DNA of 64,000 bases. It comes from Parabacteroides sp. PF5-6. Lineage in GTDB: Bacteria > Bacteroidota > Bacteroidia > Bacteroidales > Tannerellaceae. The first letter of the stretch is position 1; every line of letters begins with the position of its first letter. Below, one piece after another: positions 1 through 7,427 of this stretch. The stretch covers positions 1 to 64,000 of the forward strand of contig NZ_JAQFIN010000015.1 in NCBI RefSeq assembly GCF_029504695.1, read 5' to 3'. A program made the position numbers and the translations under genes. The notes beneath the pieces were generated by a model. It saw nothing but the letters and a program-made list of their open reading frames with translations. It had not been told where the DNA came from and did not search any database.

Positions 1-73
1 ACTAATCAACCCCTTAAATGGGACTTTTTACGAAAAGATAAGAAAAATTAAAGGATTTATGTTTCACGCTGTG
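1..73. other. Non-coding left edge, possible end of an inserted element
   Basis: AT-rich sequence between the window edge and the stop of the truncated helicase. No reading frame of note. Because the helicase loses its C-terminal half just here, this stretch may be the end of an inserted element whose body lies outside the window. That is inference: no terminal repeat can be confirmed from one edge. Confidence 0.3.
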
Positions 74-1129
74 TCACAAACTATTACGCCAGGAAGTCAT
101 CTCCACCAGATGTTCGACACCACTTTCCAATAGGACATAGACGTGTCCCTCTTCGTCGATGCCGGAGATCATGCCGATCGTGCCGTTCACCCAGCGGCGT
201 TCCGGGTCGTTATCGATAAAGATAACCTGCGCCTGCTCTTTGATCGACAGGTTTAGTTGGGTCGGCAGGGAGCTTTCCGGGAAATCTCCGTCGATAGCGC
301 CTTGGGAGATGAATTCTTCGCCGGGCAGTTCGGCCAGTTTCTTTTCGTTGATATGGTCTACCTGGTCGCGACGGGTGGCCAGAGTGATGTACATGTCTTC
401 GTTGCGCGGATCAAAACCCGGGAAATGGCGGGCGTTGATGATCTCCAGCTCTTCCTTGCGGATCGCATTGTTGCGGATATGATCCAGGATCTGAATAAAG
501 GTCTGGTCGGTCTGCCGGTACACTTTCTGCAGTTCGATCGGCACCAGGTTGATCTCCCGGAATACCCGGGCGGAGAAAAAGAACGGGCTGGCATAGAACA
601 GGCTGAGTATCTCTTTCTGATCGCTGGGCACGACCGGTTCCAACTGGAAGATATCCCCGACAAACAAGAGTTGTTTGCCGCCGAAAGGCAAGCGGGTATT
701 GCCCGAGAAGACGCGCAGGATGCGGTCGATCGTATCGATCGTATCCGCCCTGACCATGGAGATCTCATCGATAATGATCAGTTCCACCTCTTGCAATAGC
801 TTCCGGTGTTTCTTCTGGTATTTGAAAAACTCAAAGATACGTCCGCCTTTGGTACTCAGGTCGGGGTCGTCGGGCATCATCGGACGGAAAGGAAGCTTGA
901 AGAAGGAATGTAATGTCACCCCTTCGGCATTGATTGCCGCAATGCCCGTAGGGGCCAATACGACATATTTCTTTTTGGTGTGTTTGCAGATGTATTTGAG
1001 GAAAGTGGATTTACCCGTACCGGCTTTTCCGGTCAGGAAAACCGATTGCCGGGTATGGGTGATCAGGCGCAAGGCGTCCTGAAACTCTTTATTGTCCGTA
1101 TCTAATTGGAATTCTAACGCGCCATTCAT
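74..1129 (-). pseudogene. PIF1/RecD-like helicase, C-terminally truncated
   Basis: The 351 residues start with an AAA/PIF1-type ATPase: Walker A GKAGTGKST (about 34-42), the APTGIAAINAEG motif (about 60), Walker B IIIDEISM (about 119) and the sensor FVGDIFQL (about 157). These proteins normally continue into a second helicase lobe with a THKSQG-type motif. Here the protein ends right after VEMTSWRN, followed by two residues and a stop, so the second lobe is missing and DNA unwinding is doubtful. Its ATG follows directly on the stop codon of the upstream HU/SPOR gene, which indicates one transcript. Family assignment is firm; calling it broken rests on the family's usual length, and a short natural variant cannot be excluded. 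Confidence 0.7.
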
Positions 1130-2071
1130 CTATCTACTGATAAAAAGCCAGGCATCTTTATGTTTCTCGCCTTCCCTTATCACCGATAAATATGTCTCTG
1201 CGTCCTGCCGGTTGTCGAACTTGCGGATATACACCCGGTAGCGGTTATCCCGCACGACAAGGCCGCTCTCCCGGTACAGGGATTGGTCTATGCCGGCCAT
1301 ATACTCGTCGGCCTTCTCCTGGTCGGGGAAGCTACCTATAATAATATGGTACATCTTTTGGGAAGTGGCCGGTGGAATAGGAGTCTCTTTCGCGATATCT
1401 ACTATGGCAACTGTTTCACTCTCCGGTTCGGCGACTGTTGTCGTTTTCGGCAGCAGGATCTCACACGGCAGGATACTGGCGGTATAAGCCGATTGCTTGA
1501 TGTCTTTGACCGGTGTGGAGATCAGAAAGAACAGGGCTATAGCGGCAGCCGAGGCTACGGCTCCGCGAATGAACCGTTTGTTGACCGGGATATAGAACAT
1601 ATCTTTCTTCCGCTTGAACTCTGCCTCCCGGTCTTCTGAAAAGACAAGAGGCGGGAGCGCCGGGAAATGGAAAGAGGAGAGCCCGTAATAATCGACATCA
1701 AACCGGTCGGCTTTCCCTCTATGGAAGATCAGTTGTCCTTCTTCTCCACGGGTAAGGGAGCCGATAGTCCCTAATGCGGCTTTTCCGTATTGCTGTAATG
1801 CCGATTGGATCTCGGCAATATCTTCATCTACCATCGCTTGCGCCTTGCGGTAGTCTGCCCCGTAGGTTTGCATATAGGAGCCGGTCAACAGGCTGTCGTT
1901 ATGTTGTAAGGCGCTATTGAATACAATCTCCTTATGCATGGGGGCGAATGTGTGGTCTTCTTTGCGGTAAACAGACGGAACGGTCTGTAACACAAAGCCA
2001 CCAATGCCCGGGATGATCACACAGTCGTGGATAAACAATAGTCGTTCTATATGTGTTGTGATGCGAAGCAT
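1130..2071 (-). CDS. HU-like/SPOR domain envelope protein
   Basis: 313 residues. The N-terminal part (about 1-100: HIERLLFIHDCVIIPGIGGF...) matches the HU-CCDC81-type domain found in Bacteroidetes. One membrane helix follows at about 170-187 (AVASAAAIALFFLIS), after a basic stretch. The C-terminus (about 238-313: MYHIIIGSFPDQEKADEYM...YRVYIRKF) is a SPOR domain, which in known proteins binds glycan strands lacking stem peptides at division septa. Topology would put HU-like part in the cytoplasm and SPOR in the periplasm. A link between nucleoid and septum is an attractive inference, not shown. Follows the PepSY gene by 27 bp and abuts the helicase gene. Confidence 0.8.
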   Translation of the reverse strand: MLRITTHIERLLFIHDCVIIPGIGGFVLQTVPSVYRKEDHTFAPMHKEIVFNSALQHNDSLLTGSYMQTYGADYRKAQAMVDEDIAEIQSALQQYGKAALGTIGSLTRGEEGQLIFHRGKADRFDVDYYGLSSFHFPALPPLVFSEDREAEFKRKKDMFYIPVNKRFIRGAVASAAAIALFFLISTPVKDIKQSAYTASILPCEILLPKTTTVAEPESETVAIVDIAKETPIPPATSQKMYHIIIGSFPDQEKADEYMAGIDQSLYRESGLVVRDNRYRVYIRKFDNRQDAETYLSVIREGEKHKDAWLFISR

Positions 2072-2098
2072 ACGACAAAGATAACGTTTTTTCTTCTC

Positions 2099-2653
2099 TT
2101 ACACAAAAAATAAATAGATAAGCGGGATCAGTAATCCGGCCAAAAGGTACCATTTTCCCCGGCCGGCAAGTCCTTTTTTTCCTTTGACCATCACCAGCCC
2201 GGAGAGGGCGAAAAAGAGCAAGACTACAGCAAACAGGTCGGCCATAAAGGTCCAGCCTTTCACCTGGTTGTAATGCAGTTTGTTGATGAAATAGACGAAG
2301 GGACGTTTGATGTAGAACTCATACGTGAGTTCGCCCGTCGCCGGATGATACTGCGCCGTGCCTCCGTTGGCTAGGATCCTGGCCGGACGGTCGCCGGAGG
2401 GGAGAATGCGCTTGATCGCCGGCAGATCGGATTCTTTCGCCCATTCTGCCGTCAGCTCCTTTTCGGTCAGCCCCGGCGCGATCGTTTTACTGCCTTTGAC
2501 TACCTTATAGGCGGGGTCGCTCCCGCCCATGTGATTCAATAGAATGCCGGAGATGGCATAGATCACGCAAAGCCCTACCATCAGGAACCCCAGGTCCCGA
2601 TGCAGGATACGCATCCAGCGGGTGAACGTTTTACCGTCAATCGAGCGCTTCAT
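2099..2653 (-). CDS. PepSY-associated membrane protein
   Basis: 184 residues with an N-terminal helix (about 18-37, LGFLMVGLCVIYAISGILLNH) and two helices near the C-terminus (about 133-155 and 165-183) flanking a periplasmic segment. The layout and the opening R-I-L-H-R-D-L-G-F match the PepSY_TM family, associated with iron/siderophore reduction or peptidase regulation. The start overlaps the end of the upstream lipoprotein gene by 17 bp, so the two are translationally coupled. Substrate or partner is not evident. Confidence 0.7.
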   Translation of the reverse strand: MKRSIDGKTFTRWMRILHRDLGFLMVGLCVIYAISGILLNHMGGSDPAYKVVKGSKTIAPGLTEKELTAEWAKESDLPAIKRILPSGDRPARILANGGTAQYHPATGELTYEFYIKRPFVYFINKLHYNQVKGWTFMADLFAVVLLFFALSGLVMVKGKKGLAGRGKWYLLAGLLIPLIYLFFV

Positions 2654-3155
2654 ACGACAGGCCGTCTATCCGGTAAATGGTGAACACCTCTTTGTTGTGC
2701 TCTTTCATCCACTTGCGCATATCCTCGATGCTGGCACGTTCCGTATCGCATTGTTCTTCTTCCAACGTACCTTCCGTTTGCATGGCTAAGACTTTGTCTT
2801 CCTGCGCCTGCAAGTCTTCGGGTGAGAGTTGTTGGGCTTCTTTCACAATGCCTTTCACCTGGATCCGTGAACCGACCAGTTCTTTGTCGAACGTCTCGAT
2901 CTCGCCGCCGCTCATAATCTGTATCGACACCTTGCCGGTCGCGTCGGTGATGAAACACTTCTTGCCGGAATGTTTGCATACGTGGGTGACAATTCCTTCA
3001 ACGGATACTTCCTGCTCGACTTTTTGGTCGATCTCCGTCATGAGTGTACTCAGTTCATACGCCACGTTTTCGTTGGCTTGTTCGGCTTTTTTCGATTGGC
3101 ATGCGGAGAATAAAACGACAACTGCCAGGGTCATCAGGAATGGGAGGTTTTTCAT
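2637..3155 (-). CDS. OB-fold lipoprotein
   Basis: 172 residues from the chosen ATG at 3155; an upstream ATG at 3182 would add nine basic residues in front of a good lipoprotein signal (MKNLPFLMTLAVVVLFSAC) and is less likely. The lipobox FSAC predicts membrane anchoring. Residues about 55-110 (VSVEGIVTHVCKHSGKKCFI...SRIQVKGIV) resemble a tRNA_anti/OB-fold strand pattern, with a His-Cys-Lys-His-Ser-Gly-Lys-Lys-Cys segment that could bind metal. First gene of the operon running to the helicase. Role unknown; the PepSY neighbour suggests an envelope redox or metal function, which is inference. Confidence 0.65.
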   Translation of the reverse strand: MKNLPFLMTLAVVVLFSACQSKKAEQANENVAYELSTLMTEIDQKVEQEVSVEGIVTHVCKHSGKKCFITDATGKVSIQIMSGGEIETFDKELVGSRIQVKGIVKEAQQLSPEDLQAQEDKVLAMQTEGTLEEEQCDTERASIEDMRKWMKEHNKEVFTIYRIDGLSYEALD

Positions 3156-3182
3156 ACTGCGATTCTTTTTAGTTTTGTACAT

Positions 3183-3397
3183 ATTAGGGACTCAAAAATA
3201 AGTAATTACCACAAAAATAGGCAAAAACTATGAAACAAGGTATACATAAACTAAAAAAGGAAAACGACGCTTTGGTTTTTTAAGATTAGGAGTGGTGATT
3301 TGGAACAAAACAGTCGCAATATTGACCTTGGAAAATCGTTTTATTCTTGTGATCTTTGAGTGTGGATCACAAAGTATAAATTTAAACTGATATAGAG
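3183..3397. other. Divergent intergenic region
   Basis: Gap between the OB-fold lipoprotein (minus) and the small NifX-like gene (plus). On the minus strand two TATTTTTG sequences fit the Bacteroidetes -7 box, but neither has a well-placed -33 TTTG. No other structure was noticed. Confidence 0.4.
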
Positions 3398-3691
3398 ATG
3401 AGGATCGCGTTAGTATTAAAGCAGAAGAAGCAGGATGAAGTCGAGAGACATATCAGTCAGGCAGTCGTTTTCAATGTGGAAGACGGCAGAGTAATGGGAG
3501 TAGAGAACGAAACGGTCGATGCCGACAATCTGAATTCTTTATTTCTTTGGGCACTCTCCCGCAAAGTGGGAGAAATCTATATCCCGGAAGTGGCCGATTG
3601 GGTCAAAATCCTTTTCCACGCCGTCGGGGTAACCATCAAACGGTATGATGAACTGGAAGACAATAAACTCTTCCAAACGTTTATAGTATGA
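3398..3691 (+). CDS. Small NifX/NifB-like domain protein
   Basis: 97 residues, MRIALVLKQKK..., with the pattern of a single RNase H-like dinitrogenase iron-molybdenum cofactor domain (NifB/NifX/NifY C-terminal type): a first strand, a linker HISQAVVFNVEDGRV and the later VGEIYIPEVADWVKILFHAVGVTIK. Such stand-alone domains occur in anaerobes without nitrogenase, and their cofactor is often unknown. No cysteine is present, so a cluster would have to bind otherwise. It is a single gene followed by a strong inverted repeat. Confidence 0.55.
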   Translation: MRIALVLKQKKQDEVERHISQAVVFNVEDGRVMGVENETVDADNLNSLFLWALSRKVGEIYIPEVADWVKILFHAVGVTIKRYDELEDNKLFQTFIV

Positions 3692-3713
3692 TTTCTTCCT
3701 TGATGGTAAGAGA

Positions 3714-3818
3714 GCACGCAGATGACACAGACTAAAGCGCAGATGACCGCAGATAAATATTAAGTTAACAATAAATTATCTGCGGTCATCTGCGCTTTAG
3801 TCTGCGTCATCTGCGTGC
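3714..3818. repeat. Long inverted repeat, 42-bp arms
   Basis: Left arm 3714-3755 and right arm 3777-3818 are reverse complements except for about one base, around a 21-nt loop. The arms carry the direct word GCAGATGAC/GCAGATGACC. It lies between the convergent ends of the NifX-like gene (stop 3691) and the LEA-type gene (stop 3850), so it could end transcription from both sides, or be a non-autonomous mobile hairpin. Confidence 0.85.
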
Positions 3819-3849
3819 CATAATATCAAGGATGAACCTTTCTGTTTCT

Positions 3850-4437
3850 TTATTTCTTCCCCCCAAAAGCAAACTGGACCGGGATATAAGCCGGAGAGGT
3901 GATGGCCTGGTTGCCGATCATAAAGGTCGGGCGGATCTGCAGGGTGACCTGTGATTTCTGGTCGTTGATGCCCGCGATGTTCTTGACGATATTCAGGGCC
4001 GCATCTTTGCTTTCTCCCTTCAATAAGGTAGCCAGGTCGAGGCCGATGGAAAGCGGCAGGAGCTGCTTCTCGCCCGATGCGATATTCAACGCCTGATTGA
4101 TCGTGCCGGTGGTAAACTGCACGTTGTCGATATTCAGGATATATTGTAACCCATGCAACATCGCCGCGGTTGGATTCGGATTGCTCACATCAATGTTCAA
4201 GTTGAAATTCAATGGAATAGACGAAGCATTCCCGGTCAGTACCGACGTCAATTGCACCACTTGCAATGCCGAGATACCTTTCGACAGATCCACACCCGCC
4301 AGATTCATCGCCGAGATCGAATTGAAATCATATTTACACTGCGTCAGGTTGTATGCGCCACTCACCTGCTTGGCCACATCACACCCGAAAAAGGTCAACA
4401 TCACGGTTAAAAGAAGAAAAATACATTTAGTTTTCAT
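3850..4437 (-). CDS. LEA14-type lipoprotein
   Basis: 195 residues. The signal MKTKCIFLLLTVMLTFFGC ends in the lipobox FFGC. The mature part (FNLNIDVSNPNPTAAMLHGLQYILNIDNVQFTTG) has the alternating pattern of the LEA14/water-stress (WHy) beta-sandwich, seen in many Bacteroidetes lipoproteins. A TATCTTTG -7 box lies at 4467-4474 on the same strand, giving a short leader. Monocistronic. Cell role unknown. Confidence 0.7.
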   Translation of the reverse strand: MKTKCIFLLLTVMLTFFGCDVAKQVSGAYNLTQCKYDFNSISAMNLAGVDLSKGISALQVVQLTSVLTGNASSIPLNFNLNIDVSNPNPTAAMLHGLQYILNIDNVQFTTGTINQALNIASGEKQLLPLSIGLDLATLLKGESKDAALNIVKNIAGINDQKSQVTLQIRPTFMIGNQAITSPAYIPVQFAFGGKK

Positions 4438-4550
4438 ACGTCATTATTTTATTCAATTAGAGGAAACAAAGATAATGAAAAGATTTTATCCCCCTCTACT
4501 TCGCGTTGGGATCGGGGGGAGGAGAAGTGAAAAGTGGCGGGAGTATTTGT

Positions 4551-4638
4551 TTGTTGATAACCGTCAACACATTTGTTGACAATTGTCAACAGATCTGTTG
4601 ATAACTATCAACAAATCTGTTGATAATTATCAACAAAT
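4551..4638. repeat. Array of four 22-bp palindromic repeats (array A)
   Basis: Four units at 4551-4572, 4573-4594, 4595-4616 and 4617-4638. Each contains an inverted pair GTTGA(T/C)A...T(A/G)TCAAC or a close variant, and the units sit end to end with no spacer. The array lies between the hexokinase terminator and the LEA-type lipoprotein promoter. The same geometry with different sequence recurs at 20951-21038 and 29326-29413. Confidence 0.95.
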
Positions 4639-4736
4639 AAATGCTCCTTGCAGTAGTTTGATTTTCAGGCTGTTGTAGCTATTGCTTTCGGTGGTGAAAA
4701 TTTTGGGTGAAAAAGGGGCTGAAAAATGCGGTCTAT

Positions 4737-4782
4737 ACAAAAAAAACCGGGGTAGCAACCATATAAGGTTTGCTACCCCGGG
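4737..4782 (-). terminator. Rho-independent terminator of hexokinase gene
   Basis: On the minus strand a 12-bp stem CCGGGGTAGCAA / TTGCTACCCCGG (4747-4781) is followed at once by a run of eight T. It lies 50 bp past the hexokinase stop. Confidence 0.9.
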
Positions 4783-4830
4783 CAGTATTTCTAATAGCTA
4801 TCTTCTAACTACTATCTTCTATCTTCCGTC

Positions 4831-6042
4831 TTAGCTAATCGCTGCAATTGCCGTTCCGATCAGGTTGGCATTTTCCATCGGTTCGACGTAGACGCGTACT
4901 TCCGGATAGCCGAACTCGTTCAACAGGTTCTGCAATTCTTCCATACACATGTCTTTGTAGCTGCGGCCGAAACGCACGGTGCTCCAGAAGAGGCTTCCTT
5001 CGGCGGTGAGACATACTTTCTTTACCTTCGGGTTGTGGGCGATCAATACTTTCACCAGACCGGCCAGGGAGGCGGCCACTAACTTAGCCGAACGCACATA
5101 GATCCAGTTGGCTACCTGTACGTGATCTTCTTTGTAGATGTCGGGATAGCTGATCATGGTGGTCAGGCGCTCGGCATCGAATTTCTTTTCGAACTCTTCC
5201 AATGGGAATACCGCTTTGAGGATCTCACCCAGATACATACCGGAGATCGCTTTCTCGAAACGTTGTCTGCCCCGGTTGTCGGAAAGGGCGTCGACGGTAT
5301 TGTCGATCGAAGTGAGGTGCGGCGGGCAGAAGTTTCCGGATTCCAGGTTGATCGGCATGGAACCGAAATTCTTCAGGTCGTTATCTAATTTACCTACGTT
5401 CTTGGAATCGATAAACGTTGCCATATTCGTTCCCGTACCTACGATCAAGCCGATATAGGCGTCGTATTTCTCTCCGGCATAACCGGCAAAGAGGCTGGCC
5501 ACCGTGTCGTTGATCACCTTCACACCGGTGAACGGGATCTTCGGGCTCTTCTCGTTGAGGTAGGTCATCAGCGGTTTACCCACGGGTTTGCCTACCATCT
5601 CTTCGATATTCACGCCTTTGGTCCAGCGCAACAATACGCCGTCGCCATCGGTCATCGATTCCGCCGGATAAGAGAAGCAATAGCCGATCGGCATTTCTTC
5701 TTCGCGTTTGATTTCAAGGATCGGATCCGCCAGTTCGGTAAAGAGGTCTTCCTGGCTGAATCCTTTCGTTTTCATTATCTGTAAGTCTTTCTTCCAACCG
5801 TTTTCCGGATGGATCTTCGCTTTGTTTCCGCTAAAGTCAACGGTGGCTACCCGGTAGTTTGTTCCGCCCAGATCCAATACGACGGCTTTGTCGCTTTCTT
5901 GCGGTGCTTTGGGGGAGATGTAAGTGGGCAGACATTGAATCTGGCTGTTGGGCGTGTTCAGCCCTTGTTCTACTTCTTTCTGTAACGCGTCGGCAATATC
6001 CTTCAATTGCTGCGTACTCAACTCGAATACATTCTTCTTCAT
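4831..6042 (-). CDS. Hexokinase
   Basis: 403 residues of the eukaryote-like hexokinase family (not ROK). Phosphate-1 motif LDLGGTNYRVATVDF (about 57-71), a sugar-binding segment FSYPAESMTDGDGVLLRWTKG (about 123-143), INDTVASLFAGY (about 176-187) with the catalytic Asp, and an adenosine motif near AEGSLFW (about 350). It phosphorylates glucose and probably other hexoses with ATP in the cytosol. Standard length for bacterial members. Single gene with its own terminator. Substrate range cannot be read from the sequence. Confidence 0.9.
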   Translation of the reverse strand: MKKNVFELSTQQLKDIADALQKEVEQGLNTPNSQIQCLPTYISPKAPQESDKAVVLDLGGTNYRVATVDFSGNKAKIHPENGWKKDLQIMKTKGFSQEDLFTELADPILEIKREEEMPIGYCFSYPAESMTDGDGVLLRWTKGVNIEEMVGKPVGKPLMTYLNEKSPKIPFTGVKVINDTVASLFAGYAGEKYDAYIGLIVGTGTNMATFIDSKNVGKLDNDLKNFGSMPINLESGNFCPPHLTSIDNTVDALSDNRGRQRFEKAISGMYLGEILKAVFPLEEFEKKFDAERLTTMISYPDIYKEDHVQVANWIYVRSAKLVAASLAGLVKVLIAHNPKVKKVCLTAEGSLFWSTVRFGRSYKDMCMEELQNLLNEFGYPEVRVYVEPMENANLIGTAIAAIS

Positions 6043-6228
6043 AAAGTCTGTGTTTTATTAATATTAGAAAATTCAATTGGTCTAATGGAGCCCAAAGATG
6101 TAAAGTATTTTTCAGAAAAACAATTCTGAGCCGGCAAAATCAAAGGAATTCCGGCTGAATTATTTGGAGAATGGGTGTAAGATCACTTTATTTGTCTGTT
6201 GAACGAAACACGATAAAAAGGCATTCTT
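6043..6228. other. Divergent intergenic region
   Basis: Between hexokinase (minus) and the DUF1801 gene (plus). Contains a small hairpin AGCCGG (6129-6134) / CCGGCT (6151-6156). No full promoter match was found. Confidence 0.35.
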
Positions 6229-6588
6229 ATGACACCGGAAAAGCAGACACCCCAGACGATCGATCAGTATATGGCAGATTTCGAGCCGGAAGTACAGGCC
6301 CGGATGGCGAGTGTGCGCCAACTGGTACGCACTTTAGTCCCCGAAGCATTGGAAACCATAAGCTGGGCGATGCCGACCTTCAAGTACCGAAAAAAGAACC
6401 TACTCCATTTCGCCGGACACAAAACCCATCTGGGCCTCTACCCCGGCCCGGAAGCGATGGTCGCCTTTGCCGATGAGCTTACCGCCTACAAAACAAGTAA
6501 AGGAGCCCTCCAGCTCCCTTACAATCAACCGTTACCAATCGACTTGATCACCCGCATCATCCACTACCGGGTGGCGGCGTTGTCTTGA
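6229..6588 (+). CDS. DUF1801 (YdhG/Fra-like) domain protein
   Basis: 119 residues. The segment TIDQYMADFEPEVQARMASVRQLVRTLVPEALETISWAMPTF followed by HFAGHKTHLGLYPG is typical of the DUF1801/YdhG family, related to a Bacillus iron chaperone (frataxin-like). Monomeric cytosolic protein; its role in Bacteroidetes is unproven. Stands alone, with its stop 85 bp before the sigma-54 promoter of the next operon. Confidence 0.8.
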   Translation: MTPEKQTPQTIDQYMADFEPEVQARMASVRQLVRTLVPEALETISWAMPTFKYRKKNLLHFAGHKTHLGLYPGPEAMVAFADELTAYKTSKGALQLPYNQPLPIDLITRIIHYRVAALS

Positions 6589-6604
6589 TGTCTTACTGCT
6601 CTGT

Positions 6605-6629
6605 GGACAGATTTGTCCGAATTCGGACA
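6605..6629. promoter_or_regulatory. Activator palindromes upstream of sigma-54 promoter
   Basis: Perfect 16-bp palindrome TGTCCGAATTCGGACA (6614-6629), overlapping a second inverted pair GGACA-N4-TGTCC (6605-6618). It ends about 45 bp before the sigma-54 box, a normal place for an enhancer-binding protein. Related palindromes precede the other two sigma-54 promoters in the window (near 18021 and 52645). The best candidate to bind it is one of the two NtrC-type regulators; this is inference. Confidence 0.75.
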
Positions 6630-6673
6630 GGCCCTTTTTCTGAAAATGCTTTGTTTTCAGGAGAATAGCTTTT

Positions 6674-6690
6674 TGGCATATCCCTTGCTT
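6674..6690 (+). promoter_or_regulatory. Sigma-54 promoter of ABC exporter operon
   Basis: TGGCATATCCCTTGCTT matches the -24/-12 consensus TGGCAYR-N4-TTGCW at every defined position. Predicted transcript start near 6701, giving a leader of about 35 nt before the ATPase gene. Confidence 0.88.
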
Positions 6691-6734
6691 GTATGGATGA
6701 CGTAGATAAACACTGAAATAAATAATAAATAGCT

Positions 6735-7403
6735 ATGGGAATAATCAAACTGGAAGGTATAACCAAGATATACCGCACGAAAGAGGTCGAGACAGTCGCG
6801 CTGGAGAATGTGAACCTCGAGGTGAAAGAGAAGGAGTTTCTTTCCGTTATGGGTCCTTCGGGCTGTGGGAAGAGTACACTGCTCAATCTGATGGGGTTGT
6901 TGGACTTGCCCGACGAGGGAGAGATCCGGATCAATGGGATCGATACCACCGGAATGAAAGACGGGCAGATGGCAGACTTCCGGAACGCAACGTTAGGCTT
7001 TGTGTTCCAGAGTTTTCATCTAATCAACTCATTAAATGTATTAGATAATGTAGAGCTCCCGTTGCTCTACCGCCCATCGACGGAGAAAGAACGGCGGGAA
7101 AAGGCAAAGGCGGTGCTCGAAAAGGTCGGCCTGTCGCATCGGATGCGCCATTTCCCTTCACAGCTCTCGGGTGGGCAGAGTCAGCGCGTTGCCATAGCCC
7201 GGGCGATTGTAGGTGGGCCGAAGATTATCCTGGCCGACGAACCGACGGGTAATCTGGACAGTCGCATGGGGCAGGAGATTATGGATCTCTTATTCCAGTT
7301 GAATGAAGAAGGCGCCACGATCGTGATGGTCACGCACGATGAACATATCGCCGAATCGACCCAGCGCATTGTGCGGTTCTTTGATGGGAGGAGAGTGGAG
7401 TGA
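6735..7403 (+). CDS. MacB/LolD-type ABC transporter ATPase
   Basis: 222 residues, the normal length of a MacB/LolD-class ATPase. Walker A GPSGCGKST (about 37-45), Q-loop region FVFQSFHLI, signature LSGGQSQRVAIARA (about 143-156), Walker B IILADEPTGNLDS and H-loop VTHDEH. It energises the FtsX-type permeases encoded directly downstream; this class usually extrudes peptides, drugs or lipoproteins mechanically rather than by a channel. First gene of a three-gene operon under a sigma-54 promoter. No membrane fusion protein is encoded nearby. Confidence 0.93.
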   Translation: MGIIKLEGITKIYRTKEVETVALENVNLEVKEKEFLSVMGPSGCGKSTLLNLMGLLDLPDEGEIRINGIDTTGMKDGQMADFRNATLGFVFQSFHLINSLNVLDNVELPLLYRPSTEKERREKAKAVLEKVGLSHRMRHFPSQLSGGQSQRVAIARAIVGGPKIILADEPTGNLDSRMGQEIMDLLFQLNEEGATIVMVTHDEHIAESTQRIVRFFDGRRVE

Positions 7404-7427
7404 ATAAAGAACGAAGAATGAAGAATT

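Noticed and set aside
4551-4638. CRISPR array
   Set aside because: Units are contiguous with no unique spacers of 26-40 bp and no cas genes are near; all three 22-bp arrays fail the same test.
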